Under the pieces are notes generated by a model. It ran no database searches. It was not told the origin of the DNA and saw nothing but the letters and a program-made list of their open reading frames with translations. The position numbers and the translations under genes are program-made. This document shows, piece after piece, positions 54,019 to 63,237 of a DNA stretch of 64,000 nt (position 1 is its first letter; the number at the start of each line of letters is the position of its first letter). This stretch comes from Flavobacterium coralii (lineage in GTDB: Bacteria > Bacteroidota > Bacteroidia > Flavobacteriales > Flavobacteriaceae): the NCBI RefSeq assembly GCF_019891545.1, contig NZ_JAHDIU010000003.1, forward strand, positions 248,001 through 312,000. The letters are read 5' to 3'.

Positions 54019-55290
54019 ATGAAAATTGCTGTAATTGGATTAGGATATGTAGGATTGCCGCTTGCAAGGCTGTTTGCAACCCAATATTCTGTTGTAGGAT
54101 TTGATATCAATCAATCCAGGGTAGATGAGCTTAACTCAGGTATAGACAGTACACTTGAAGTTGAAAACGAACTGCTTCAGTCGGTTTTAGTATCTGCCCC
54201 GGGCAACAGCAACGGGCTTTACTGCTCTACAAACCTTGATGACATTAAAGACTGCAATTATTATGTAGTTACTGTTCCTACACCTGTAGATAAAAACAAC
54301 AGGCCAGACCTTACACCACTGTACAAATCAAGCGAGACAGTAGCTAAGGTGCTTAAAAAAGGCGATATTGTAATATATGAATCTACAGTTTATCCCGGAG
54401 TTACAGAAGAAGAATGCGTTCCGGTACTGGAGCGTGTAAGCGGGCTTAAGTTTAACGAAGACTTTTTTGCAGGCTATTCACCGGAAAGGATTAATCCAGG
54501 CGATAAAGAACATACTGTAGAGAAGATACTTAAAGTAACCGCAGGCTCTACGCCTGAAGTTGGTAAAAAAGTAGATGAACTTTATAAATCGGTAATTAAA
54601 GCAGGTACACACCTTGCACCAACCATTAAGGTTGCCGAGGCTGCAAAGGTTATAGAGAACTCACAAAGGGATATTAATATAGCATTCGTTAATGAGCTTA
54701 GCAAGATATTCAACTGCATGAATATAGATACCCATGCGGTACTGGAAGCTGCGGGTACAAAATGGAATTTCCTTCCGTTTAAGCCGGGGCTTGTGGGCGG
54801 GCACTGTATAGGGGTAGACCCATACTATCTTGCGCAAAAAGCACAGGAAGTTGGTTACCACCCTGAAATTATTCTTGCAGGCAGAAGGCTTAACGACAGC
54901 ATGGGCGAATATGTAGCCAGCCAGGTAGTGAAGCTTATGATTAAAAAAGGTGTTATCGTTAACGGCTCTGATGTACTGATGCTGGGGATCACGTTTAAAG
55001 AAAACTGCCCTGATGTAAGGAACACCAAAATTGTAGATGTAATAAAAGCATTGAAAGAATACGGCATTAATGTAACCATTTTCGATCCGTGGGCAAGCCC
55101 TCAAGAGGTAATGCACGAATATGGCCTTACTACAGTTAAAGAAATGCCGCAGCAGAAATTTGACGCAATTGTGCTTGGCGTTGCACACAAAGAATTTACC
55201 GAAATGGATTTCTCTGCTGTTAAAAAAGATAAGAGTGTAGTTTATGATGTAAAAGGCATATTGGGTGACAAGGCCGACGGAAAACTATAA
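54019..55290 (+). CDS. Nucleotide-sugar dehydrogenase (UDP-HexNAc dehydrogenase, TviB/WbpO type)
   Basis: 423 residues. IGLGYVGLPLARLFA (NAD site), STVYPGVTEEECVPVLE, GYSPERINPGD, the catalytic Cys in GLVGGHCIGVDPYYL and LGITFKENCPDVRNTKI mark a four-electron oxidising sugar-nucleotide dehydrogenase. Together with the WbpP-type epimerase it would yield UDP-GalNAcA (or UDP-GlcNAcA), as in Vi-type and B-band polysaccharides. The exact substrate is inferred from context. Confidence 0.87.
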   Translation: MKIAVIGLGYVGLPLARLFATQYSVVGFDINQSRVDELNSGIDSTLEVENELLQSVLVSAPGNSNGLYCSTNLDDIKDCNYYVVTVPTPVDKNNRPDLTPLYKSSETVAKVLKKGDIVIYESTVYPGVTEEECVPVLERVSGLKFNEDFFAGYSPERINPGDKEHTVEKILKVTAGSTPEVGKKVDELYKSVIKAGTHLAPTIKVAEAAKVIENSQRDINIAFVNELSKIFNCMNIDTHAVLEAAGTKWNFLPFKPGLVGGHCIGVDPYYLAQKAQEVGYHPEIILAGRRLNDSMGEYVASQVVKLMIKKGVIVNGSDVLMLGITFKENCPDVRNTKIVDVIKALKEYGINVTIFDPWASPQEVMHEYGLTTVKEMPQQKFDAIVLGVAHKEFTEMDFSAVKKDKSVVYDVKGILGDKADGKL

Positions 55291-55311
55291 TTTTTTAGAA
55301 AGGAGTATTAA

Positions 55312-56703
55312 ATGAAGATAAAGAATATTTGCTGTATAGGTGCAGGATATGTGGGCGGGCCAACAATGGCAGTTATTGCCCATAAATGTCCTGACATTAA
55401 GGTAACTATTGTAGACCTTAATAAGCAGCGTATTGCCGACTGGAACGATGAAAACCTTGATAACCTGCCGGTTTATGAGCCGGGTCTTGCGGATGTTGTA
55501 GCCTCTGCACGCGGCAGGAACCTTTTCTTCTCTACAGATGTGGAAAAGGCTATTGAGGAAGCCGAGATGATATTTATATCGGTAAACACTCCTACCAAAA
55601 CGTATGGTTTGGGCAAAGGACAGGCGGCAGATTTAAAATATATTGAGCTTTGCGCAAGGCAGATTGCCGCTGTGGCAAAGAATGATAAAATTGTGGTAGA
55701 AAAATCTACCCTGCCGGTAAGGACGGCACAGGCTATTAAAGATATCCTTGAGAATACCGGTAATGGCGTTAAGTTTGAAATACTTAGCAATCCTGAATTT
55801 TTGGCGGAAGGCACAGCAGTAGAAGACCTTATGCATCCTGACAGGGTGCTTATAGGCGGAGATACTGATGAGGATGGGCAGAAAGCCATTCAGGCACTTG
55901 TTGATGTATATGCCAACTGGATACCTAAAGAAAAGATACTTACTACCAACGTTTGGTCTTCAGAGCTTAGTAAGCTAACAGCAAATGCGTTTTTGGCACA
56001 GCGTGTTTCTTCTATAAATGCAATGTCAGAGCTTTGTGAAAAAACAGGTGCTGATGTAACCGAAGTAGCAAGGGCCATAGGTATGGACTCGCGCATCGGG
56101 CCAAAATTTCTTAAGGCATCAGTTGGTTTCGGAGGCTCTTGCTTCCAGAAAGATATTCTTAACCTGGTTTATATTGCCAAGTCATACGGGCTTACTGAAG
56201 TTGCCGATTACTGGGAACAGGTTATTATAATGAACGACCACCAGAAAAGGCGCTTTGCCTCTAATATTGTAAAAACACTTTACAATACGGTTTCAGGTAA
56301 AAAGATAGCGTTCTTAGGCTGGGCTTTCAAAAAAGATACAAACGACACCAGGGAGTCAGCCGCAATTTATGTTGCTAATGACTTGCTGAACGAACAGGCT
56401 GAGATTGCTGTTTATGACCCTAAGGTTGAAGACGATACTATTTATGCAGACCTTAATTACTTAGGCTCAAGAAGTGCAGAGGATAATACCAAAGGTGTTA
56501 AAACATTTACTGATCCTTATGAGGCTTGTAATGATGCCCATGCAATTGCAGTGCTTACAGAGTGGGATGAGTTTAAGGATTACGACTGGCAAAAGATATA
56601 CGAAAACATGAAAAAGCCTGCCTTTGTTTTTGATGGCAGGAACTTGCTGGATGGTAAAAAAATGAACGAAATAGGCTTTATCTACCAGGAAATTGGTAAG
56701 TAG
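55312..56703 (+). CDS. UDP-glucose 6-dehydrogenase
   Basis: 463 residues, the longer, eukaryote-like UGDH form. [21 protein letters not shown] near the start, [22 protein letters not shown], the catalytic Cys in [21 protein letters not shown] (split), and [18 protein letters not shown] are present. It makes UDP-glucuronate, which the next gene converts to UDP-galacturonate. The spacer to the previous gene has AAGGAGT before the start, a rare clear Shine-Dalgarno sequence in this window. Confidence 0.94.
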   Translation: MKIKNICCIGAGYVGGPTMAVIAHKCPDIKVTIVDLNKQRIADWNDENLDNLPVYEPGLADVVASARGRNLFFSTDVEKAIEEAEMIFISVNTPTKTYGLGKGQAADLKYIELCARQIAAVAKNDKIVVEKSTLPVRTAQAIKDILENTGNGVKFEILSNPEFLAEGTAVEDLMHPDRVLIGGDTDEDGQKAIQALVDVYANWIPKEKILTTNVWSSELSKLTANAFLAQRVSSINAMSELCEKTGADVTEVARAIGMDSRIGPKFLKASVGFGGSCFQKDILNLVYIAKSYGLTEVADYWEQVIIMNDHQKRRFASNIVKTLYNTVSGKKIAFLGWAFKKDTNDTRESAAIYVANDLLNEQAEIAVYDPKVEDDTIYADLNYLGSRSAEDNTKGVKTFTDPYEACNDAHAIAVLTEWDEFKDYDWQKIYENMKKPAFVFDGRNLLDGKKMNEIGFIYQEIGK

Positions 56704-56736
56704 CGCTTTATGGGTTTAACTGTTAAACATTAGGAT

Positions 56737-57744
56737 ATGAAGATACTTGTTACCGGTGCCGCAGGCTTTATAGGGTTTCATCTTTGCAACAGCTTACTTT
56801 CACTGGGCCACACCATCGTGGGGCTTGACAGTATTAATGACTATTATGATGTTAAGCTTAAGTATGCCCGCTTAAAAGAACTTGGCATTACTTCTACAGA
56901 TTATAATGCTGTTACAGAAAGCACGCTGCATGGTAGCAGGCTTAAGTTTATAAAGCTGAACCTGGAAGATAAGGACGCTTTATTCAACCTGTTTGAAAAC
57001 GAAAAGTTTGATTCGGTTTGCAACCTTGCCGCACAGGCCGGGGTACGCTACAGTATCGAGAATCCTTTTGCTTACATAGACAGTAACATTACAGGTTTCA
57101 TCAATATACTTGAAGCATGCCGTAACTACAACGTGAAGAGGCTGGTTTATGCAAGTAGCTCAAGCGTTTACGGGCTTAATGAAAAGATACCTTTTTCTAC
57201 CGAAGACAGTGTAGATAACCCGGTAAGCCTTTATGCCGCGACCAAGAAGAGCAATGAGCTGATGGCGCATACATACAGCCACTTGTTCGGCATACACACC
57301 ATAGGGCTAAGGTTCTTTACAGTATATGGGCCGTGGGGCAGGCCGGATATGGCTATGTTCCTGTTTACAGATGCGATATTTAATAACAAGCCTATTAAAG
57401 TATTTAACAACGGAAACCTTTCGCGCGATTTTACTTATATAGATGATATAGTAGAGGGCGTTGTGGCAACCTTGCTTAAAGATGTGCAGGGCGCTCCGCT
57501 ATACCAGTTGTATAACATTGGTAACAGCCAGCCTGTTAAGCTGATGGATTTTATATCTGAAATAGAAAAAGTTACAGGTAAGGAAGCCGTAAAAGATTAC
57601 CTGCCAATGCAGCCGGGCGATGTTGAAAAAACATGGGCAGACACATCAGGGCTTGAAAAAGATTTTGATTATAAGCCTGCTACGCCTATCAGTACAGGAG
57701 TAAAGAACTTTGTTGAGTGGTACAGGCAGTACTATAACATATAA
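56737..57744 (+). CDS. UDP-glucuronate 4-epimerase-like SDR protein
   Basis: 335 residues. TGAAGFIGFHLCNSLL (NAD site), AGVRYSIENPFAYIDSNITG, ASSSSVYG and SLYAATKKSNELMAHTYSHLFG match the LspL/CapI family that turns UDP-GlcA into UDP-GalA. It directly follows the UDP-glucose dehydrogenase that makes its substrate. Length is typical. Confidence 0.9.
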   Translation: MKILVTGAAGFIGFHLCNSLLSLGHTIVGLDSINDYYDVKLKYARLKELGITSTDYNAVTESTLHGSRLKFIKLNLEDKDALFNLFENEKFDSVCNLAAQAGVRYSIENPFAYIDSNITGFINILEACRNYNVKRLVYASSSSVYGLNEKIPFSTEDSVDNPVSLYAATKKSNELMAHTYSHLFGIHTIGLRFFTVYGPWGRPDMAMFLFTDAIFNNKPIKVFNNGNLSRDFTYIDDIVEGVVATLLKDVQGAPLYQLYNIGNSQPVKLMDFISEIEKVTGKEAVKDYLPMQPGDVEKTWADTSGLEKDFDYKPATPISTGVKNFVEWYRQYYNI

Positions 57745-57758
57745 TTTAAAACAAATAA

Positions 57759-58553
57759 ATGAAGCAGATATATAAAACAGCAATAACTGCCGCCATTGAA
57801 GGTGGTAAGGCTATAATGCAGATTTACACTAAAGACTTTAGCGTAGAATATAAAGAAGACAAATCTCCGCTTACAGAGGCCGACAGTGCTGCAAATGCTG
57901 TTATTATGCAATATCTGTCTCAAACCGATATACCGGTTATAAGCGAAGAGAACAAGCTCCTGCCTTACTCTCAACGTAAAAACTGGGAAACCTGCTGGAT
58001 AGTAGATCCGCTTGACGGTACAAAAGAATTCATTAAAAAGAATGATGAATTTACTGTAAATATAGCATTGGTTACTAATGGCGTGCCGCAGTTCGGGGTT
58101 ATTTATGTTCCGGCACTCAATACGCTTTACTATGCAGATACGGCAGAAAACAAGGCATTTAAGTTTGTAGTTGCAGATGAAAACACAGGTATTGAGAATA
58201 TACTTGCTTCGGCTACAGAAATAAAACCTGCAGAAGATAAAGCCAAACTTCGTGTTGTGGGCAGCCGTTCTCATATGAGTGAGGAAACCGAAGCATTTAT
58301 AGAAAGCCTTAAAAAAGGTACAGATAAAGAAATTGATATAGTTTCTAAAGGAAGCTCGCTTAAATTCTGCCTTGTGGCAGAAGGCAATGCAGATGTTTAT
58401 CCGCGTTTTGCCCCTACAATGGAGTGGGATACAGCTGCGGGGCATGCAATATGCAAGGCAGTAGGGCTTTCGGTAATTAATAATGACACAAAACAGGAAA
58501 TGGTTTATAACAGGGAGAACCTGTTAAACCCGTACTTCCTTGTTTCTGTATGA
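57759..58553 (+). CDS. cysQ: 3'(2'),5'-bisphosphate nucleotidase CysQ
   Basis: 264 residues of the inositol-monophosphatase fold. PLTEADSAAN, SEENKL, WIVDPLDGTKEFIKKN (D-P-L-D-G-T metal site), and EWDTAAGHAI are present. It removes the 3'-phosphate of PAP, the by-product of sulfotransfer and PAPS reduction, and so protects sulfate metabolism. Its stop overlaps the DUF2061 start (ATGA). It begins the five-gene sulfate-activation block inside the polysaccharide operon. Confidence 0.93.
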   Translation: MKQIYKTAITAAIEGGKAIMQIYTKDFSVEYKEDKSPLTEADSAANAVIMQYLSQTDIPVISEENKLLPYSQRKNWETCWIVDPLDGTKEFIKKNDEFTVNIALVTNGVPQFGVIYVPALNTLYYADTAENKAFKFVVADENTGIENILASATEIKPAEDKAKLRVVGSRSHMSEETEAFIESLKKGTDKEIDIVSKGSSLKFCLVAEGNADVYPRFAPTMEWDTAAGHAICKAVGLSVINNDTKQEMVYNRENLLNPYFLVSV

Positions 58554-58984
58554 GTGGTAACTCGCACAAAAGGCATATAGCCAAAGCGGTTACCTGGCGC
58601 ATACTGGGTACAATAGATACTATGGTGCTCGCCTGGATAATTTCGGGCGACCCAATGATAGGGCTAAAGGTTGGCCTTGCTGAAGTTCTTACAAAGATGG
58701 TGCTGTACTACCTGCACGAGCGTATATGGTTCAGGGTTAACCTTACCAAGAACGGTAAGTTGCTCGAAAGCAGGAAAAGGCATTTGGCAAAAGCCGTAAC
58801 ATGGCGGTTTTTCGGTACTATAGATACTATGCTGCTGGCATGGTTAATATCAGGAAGCCCGGTTGTAGGAATGAAGGTAGGTCTTACAGAAGTGATAACA
58901 AAAATAGCTTTATACTACCTGCACGAACGTGTATGGTACAGAATAAATTTCGGTTTACCCCAACGCACAAAAGATGAGCAATAA
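58550..58984 (+). CDS. Protein with two tandem DUF2061 domains
   Basis: 144 residues made of two similar halves of about 55 residues: RHIAKAVTWRILGTIDTMVL and RHLAKAVTWRFFGTIDTMLL start them, and YYLHERIW / YYLHERVW end them. Each half has two hydrophobic helices, so it is a small membrane protein from an internal duplication. DUF2061 genes often lie inside sulfate-activation operons; the function is unknown. It overlaps cysQ by 4 bases and cysC by 11. Confidence 0.9.
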   Translation: MSGNSHKRHIAKAVTWRILGTIDTMVLAWIISGDPMIGLKVGLAEVLTKMVLYYLHERIWFRVNLTKNGKLLESRKRHLAKAVTWRFFGTIDTMLLAWLISGSPVVGMKVGLTEVITKIALYYLHERVWYRINFGLPQRTKDEQ

Positions 58985-59567
58985 CATCATAGCACAGGAT
59001 TACAGCATTTGCAGGCAAAAACGGAACCAAAAGAACAGGCACCGCTCTTTTGTTATATGGTTTACAGGGCTTTCGGGTTCCGGTAAATCTACCATTGCCA
59101 ACCGGGTAGAGGAGGAGCTTTTTAATACAGGCATACAAACCTATACGCTTGATGGCGATAATATCCGTTTCGGGATAAGCAAAGGCCTTGGCTTTGATGA
59201 GGAAAGCCGTTATGAGAACCTGAGGCGCATTGCAGAGATTGCCAAGCTTTTTACAGATGCAGGGTTGGTAACAATAGGGGCGTTTGTATCGCCGCTGCAA
59301 AAAGACAGGGATTTGGTTAAAGATATTGTGGGCACAGAGAATTTTGTAGAGGTTTTTGTAGATACCAGCCTGCAGGAATGCGAACGCAGAGATGTAAAAG
59401 GCCTGTATAAAAAAGCAAGGGCCGGAGAAATAAAGCACTTTACAGGGATAGATGCACCTTATGAAAAGCCTGCAAACCCTGATGTACTGATTGAAACTGA
59501 GAAAGAAAGTATAGAAACAGCAATACAAAAAGTACTTACTTTTGTAAAGCACAAATTAGAACTTTAA
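58974..59567 (+). CDS. cysC: Adenylylsulfate (APS) kinase CysC
   Basis: 197 residues. WFTGLSGSGKSTIANRVEEEL (P-loop), YTLDGDNIRFGISKGLGF, ERDVKGLYKKARAGEIKHFTGIDAPYEKP (split) mark it. It phosphorylates APS to PAPS, the sulfate donor. Overlaps the DUF2061 gene and is 4 bases from cysD, so this block is tightly coupled. Confidence 0.95.
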   Translation: MSNNIIAQDYSICRQKRNQKNRHRSFVIWFTGLSGSGKSTIANRVEEELFNTGIQTYTLDGDNIRFGISKGLGFDEESRYENLRRIAEIAKLFTDAGLVTIGAFVSPLQKDRDLVKDIVGTENFVEVFVDTSLQECERRDVKGLYKKARAGEIKHFTGIDAPYEKPANPDVLIETEKESIETAIQKVLTFVKHKLEL

Positions 59568-59571
59568 AGTT

Positions 59572-60477
59572 ATGAGTAAATACTATCTAAATTATTTAGA
59601 TGAATTGGAATCTGAAGCCATATATATCCTGAGGGAGGTATGGGCGCAATTTCAAAACCCCGTAATCCTTTTTTCGGGTGGTAAAGATTCTATAGTTGTT
59701 ACCCATCTGGCAAAAAAAGCCTTTTACCCGGCCAAGATACCTTTTGCACTTTTGCACGTAGATACAGGCCATAACTTTCCTGAAACAATGGAGTTTAGGG
59801 ATAACCTGGTAAAAGAGCTTGGAGTTAAACTTTTAGTTGGTTCTGTACAGGAAGCTATAGATAAAGGCAGGGTTATGGAAGAGCGCGGCAAGAATGCAAG
59901 CCGCAACGTACTCCAGATTACCGCACTGCTTGACGCTATAGAAAGCAATAAAATTGATTGTGCTATTGGCGGAGGCCGCAGGGATGAAGAGAAAGCACGT
60001 GCTAAAGAAAGGTTCTTCTCGCACAGGGATGAGTTTGGGCAATGGGACCCGAAAAACCAAAGGCCTGAGCTTTGGAACCTACTTAACGGTAAACATTTTC
60101 AGGGAGAGCACTTCCGTGCATTCCCGATAAGCAACTGGACTGAAATGGACGTGTGGAACTACATTAAACGTGAAAACATTGCTATCCCTTCATTATATTT
60201 TGCACATGACAGGGAAGTAGTTTGGCGTAATGATTCGTGGATACCGAAATCTGAATTCCTTAAACTTGACGGCAGGGAAGAAATTGTAACCAAAAGGATA
60301 CGTTTCAGGACACTGGGAGATATAACCATTACAGGTGGTATAGAGTCTGATGCTGATACGCTGGAGAAAATTGTTGATGAAGTTGCTACCATGAGGCATA
60401 CCGAAAGGGGCAACCGTTCTGACGACAAGCGCTCAGAATCTTCTATGGAAGACAGGAAGAGGGAAGGTTATTTTTAA
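59572..60477 (+). CDS. cysD: Sulfate adenylyltransferase subunit 2 CysD
   Basis: 301 residues, the ATP-pyrophosphatase subunit that makes APS. LFSGGKDSIVVTHLAKKAF is the PP-loop; HVDTGHNFPETMEFRD, GGGRRDEEKARAKERFFSHRD and the C-terminal RHTERGNRSDDKRSESSMEDRK tail (split) are typical. It needs CysN, the next gene. Confidence 0.96.
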   Translation: MSKYYLNYLDELESEAIYILREVWAQFQNPVILFSGGKDSIVVTHLAKKAFYPAKIPFALLHVDTGHNFPETMEFRDNLVKELGVKLLVGSVQEAIDKGRVMEERGKNASRNVLQITALLDAIESNKIDCAIGGGRRDEEKARAKERFFSHRDEFGQWDPKNQRPELWNLLNGKHFQGEHFRAFPISNWTEMDVWNYIKRENIAIPSLYFAHDREVVWRNDSWIPKSEFLKLDGREEIVTKRIRFRTLGDITITGGIESDADTLEKIVDEVATMRHTERGNRSDDKRSESSMEDRKREGYF

Positions 60478-60525
60478 TATCCTTTTTTAGAAAAAGTATT
60501 TGCCTAAACATTAAAGCACAGTAAA

Positions 60526-61785
60526 ATGCAGATAAATAACAACCAATTATTACGATTTACCACGGCCGGAAGTGTAGATGACGGAAAAAGTACCCTGATA
60601 GGCCGTTTATTATATGATTCTAAATCTATTTTTGAAGACCAGCTTCAGGCCATAGAGGCCACAAGTAAGCGAAAAGGTATGGAGACCGTGGACCTTGCTT
60701 TATTTACAGACGGACTTAGGGACGAAAGGGAGCAGGGTATAACCATAGATGTTGCTTACAGGTATTTTACTACCCCCAAAAGAAAATTCATTATTGCCGA
60801 TACTCCGGGCCATATACAATATACCCGTAACATGGTTACCGGAGCCTCTACAGCCAATGCCGCAATTATACTTATAGATGCGAGGCATGGAGTTATAGAG
60901 CAGACAAAAAGGCACGCCTTTATAGCTTCTCTTTTGCAGATACCACACCTAATTGTTTGTGTAAACAAAATGGACCTTGTAGGCTTTGCAGAGCAGGCCT
61001 TTAATGATATTGTAGTACAGTTTGAAGAGTTTTCTTCTAAGCTTGATGTGCAGGATGTACGTTTTATACCAATAAGCGCATTACTGGGCGATAACGTTGT
61101 TAACCGTTCAGAGTCAATGGCGTGGTACCAGGGTTCGCCTTTACTGCACGAGCTTGAAACATTGCACATAAGCAGCGATATCAATAAAATAGACGCCCGT
61201 TTTGCCGTGCAAACCGTTATTAGGCCACAACGTGAAGGCTTTATAGATTACAGGGGCTATGCAGGCAGGATTAGCAGCGGTATATACCGAGTGGGTGATG
61301 AGGTTGTAGTACTTCCTTCAGGATTTACATCAAAGATAAAATCTATAAACACAGGAGAAAAGGAAATTGAGGAGGCTTATGCGCCTATGTCGATAGCTAT
61401 GACTCTTGAAGATGATATAGATATCAGCAGGGGTAATATGATTGTTAAGAAAAACAATCAGCCGGAAATGCTGCAGGAGTTTGATGTAATGATGTGCTGG
61501 CTAAACAACCAGCCTGCAAGGCCGGGAGCAAAATATACGTTAATGCACACATCTAACGAGCAGCGCGCCATTATAAAAGAGGTTGTTTATAAAATAGACA
61601 TTAATACCTACGAGCGTAACTCTGAAGATAAAAATCTTAACATGAATGATATTGCCCGTATCAAAATAAGGGCTGCACAAAATATTATGCTTGACCCGTA
61701 TAGGGATAACCGCAATACCGGTAGTATTATTTTAATTGACGAAGGTACCAATGAAACTGTAGCTGCCGGCATGGTTGTCGGGTAA
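60526..61785 (+). CDS. cysN: Sulfate adenylyltransferase subunit 1 CysN
   Basis: 419 residues, the GTPase subunit that drives APS formation. GSVDDGKSTLIGRLLYD (G1), DTPGHIQYTRNM (G3) and NKMDLVGF (G4) give an EF-Tu-like GTPase, followed by two beta-barrel domains. It ends without a fused APS kinase, in keeping with the separate cysC. The flippase gene starts 2 bases after its stop. Confidence 0.95.
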   Translation: MQINNNQLLRFTTAGSVDDGKSTLIGRLLYDSKSIFEDQLQAIEATSKRKGMETVDLALFTDGLRDEREQGITIDVAYRYFTTPKRKFIIADTPGHIQYTRNMVTGASTANAAIILIDARHGVIEQTKRHAFIASLLQIPHLIVCVNKMDLVGFAEQAFNDIVVQFEEFSSKLDVQDVRFIPISALLGDNVVNRSESMAWYQGSPLLHELETLHISSDINKIDARFAVQTVIRPQREGFIDYRGYAGRISSGIYRVGDEVVVLPSGFTSKIKSINTGEKEIEEAYAPMSIAMTLEDDIDISRGNMIVKKNNQPEMLQEFDVMMCWLNNQPARPGAKYTLMHTSNEQRAIIKEVVYKIDINTYERNSEDKNLNMNDIARIKIRAAQNIMLDPYRDNRNTGSIILIDEGTNETVAAGMVVG

Positions 61786-61787
61786 TT

Positions 61788-63233
61788 ATGAGCAAAGAAG
61801 TAGCAAGTAGAACCAAAGTAGCCCTTGTCTGGGATTTAGCGGGAAGTTTTTTCAGGCAGTTTGCCTCGCTGATTATATCAATAATACTGGCAAGGCTTCT
61901 TTCTCCCGAAGAATTTGGTGTTATCGGGATGTCTTTAGTCTTTGTTGGTATAACAGAGGTTTTTATTGATATTGGTTTTACGAGTGGGCTTATACAACAG
62001 CGCGATGTAAAAGATATAGCTTATTCCTCAATATTTTATGTTAACCTCGGGATAAGCATACTGCTCTCGCTACTTATAATGTTCTTTTCTCCTTATATTG
62101 CTGAATTCTATGAGGAGCCACAGGTAGGGTCGGTATTATTTTATCTTGCATTTATACCGCCCATTGCGGCGCTTGGCAGGATACAATCTACCATACTTAC
62201 CAAAAATATGGATTTTCGCAGTTTAACAATGCGTAATATTTTTGCCACGGTGGCAGGTGGTATAGTGGGTGTTGCCGCGGCATTTATGGATTTTGGGGTT
62301 TACAGCCTTGTTGTACAGCAAATAACAGCAGCGGTAATGTCAACCTTTTTATTATGGTATGCCACAGGATGGAGGCCAAAGTTTGAATTTTCATTTAAAG
62401 AAGTCAAGGCTCTGTTAGGTTATTCGAGCTATGTGTTTTTTGATCAGGTTTTAAGGCAGATATTCAACAAGATAGATACTATATTTATTGGTAAGGCATT
62501 TTCTACCGCTACTTTAGGTTTCTATTCTCGGGCGGAATCATTAAAAGCTCAGATAGATACCTATACAAGTACCAGCCTTCGCAAGGTTATGTTTCCTGCA
62601 TTTAGTGCATTACAACAAAACATTCAGGCATTTGAACGTGCTTATTTTAAGGCATTCAATACGGTAACGGGCTTAATTGCCTTGCTTGTAGCACCAATAT
62701 ACCTGCTTTCAGATAAAATTATTATCGGGCTTTTGGGCGAAAAGTGGGCACCCAGTATTATCTTTTTCCAGATATTACTGTTCACTACGTTAACAAGTCC
62801 GCATATCGGCATAATGGCACAGGCTGTACTGGCAAAGGGTTACTCAAGGCTAAAGTTTAAAATGGGCCTTGCACAAAGGCTTTTAAGGCTATCGCCCATA
62901 CTTATGGGCTCTTTGTTTGGTATAGTAGAATTTGCAATAGCTGTGGTGGTGGCAAACACCATAGTATTTTTTGTATATACTTATATTGTACACAGGTCTT
63001 TACATTTAAGCTTTTATAAGCAGTTAAAGGGTTTTATTGTGCCAAATGTTATGCTGGCAGTGTTTGTGGTACTTTACCATTTTGTAAATGATTATGTGGA
63101 TTCATGGATTTTAGCAGGATTATTTATAATATTTGACCTTGCATATTTAAAAATCATAAAGCATGAAAGTTTTGCCATGGTTATAGAAGGTTATAACATG
63201 GTAAAAAAGAGAATTTTAAAATTAAAACGCTAA
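61788..63233 (+). CDS. Oligosaccharide flippase of the polysaccharide transport (Wzx-like, MOP) family
   Basis: 481 residues with about 12-14 membrane helices. IISIILARLLSPEEFGVIGM near residue 25, FIDIGFTSGLIQ, and QRLLRLSPILMGSLFGI are typical of lipopolysaccharide/exopolysaccharide flippases of the MOP superfamily, which move lipid-linked sugar units across the inner membrane. It connects the sugar-nucleotide and sulfation genes with export. Confidence 0.88.
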   Translation: MSKEVASRTKVALVWDLAGSFFRQFASLIISIILARLLSPEEFGVIGMSLVFVGITEVFIDIGFTSGLIQQRDVKDIAYSSIFYVNLGISILLSLLIMFFSPYIAEFYEEPQVGSVLFYLAFIPPIAALGRIQSTILTKNMDFRSLTMRNIFATVAGGIVGVAAAFMDFGVYSLVVQQITAAVMSTFLLWYATGWRPKFEFSFKEVKALLGYSSYVFFDQVLRQIFNKIDTIFIGKAFSTATLGFYSRAESLKAQIDTYTSTSLRKVMFPAFSALQQNIQAFERAYFKAFNTVTGLIALLVAPIYLLSDKIIIGLLGEKWAPSIIFFQILLFTTLTSPHIGIMAQAVLAKGYSRLKFKMGLAQRLLRLSPILMGSLFGIVEFAIAVVVANTIVFFVYTYIVHRSLHLSFYKQLKGFIVPNVMLAVFVVLYHFVNDYVDSWILAGLFIIFDLAYLKIIKHESFAMVIEGYNMVKKRILKLKR

Positions 63234-63237
63234 TATT

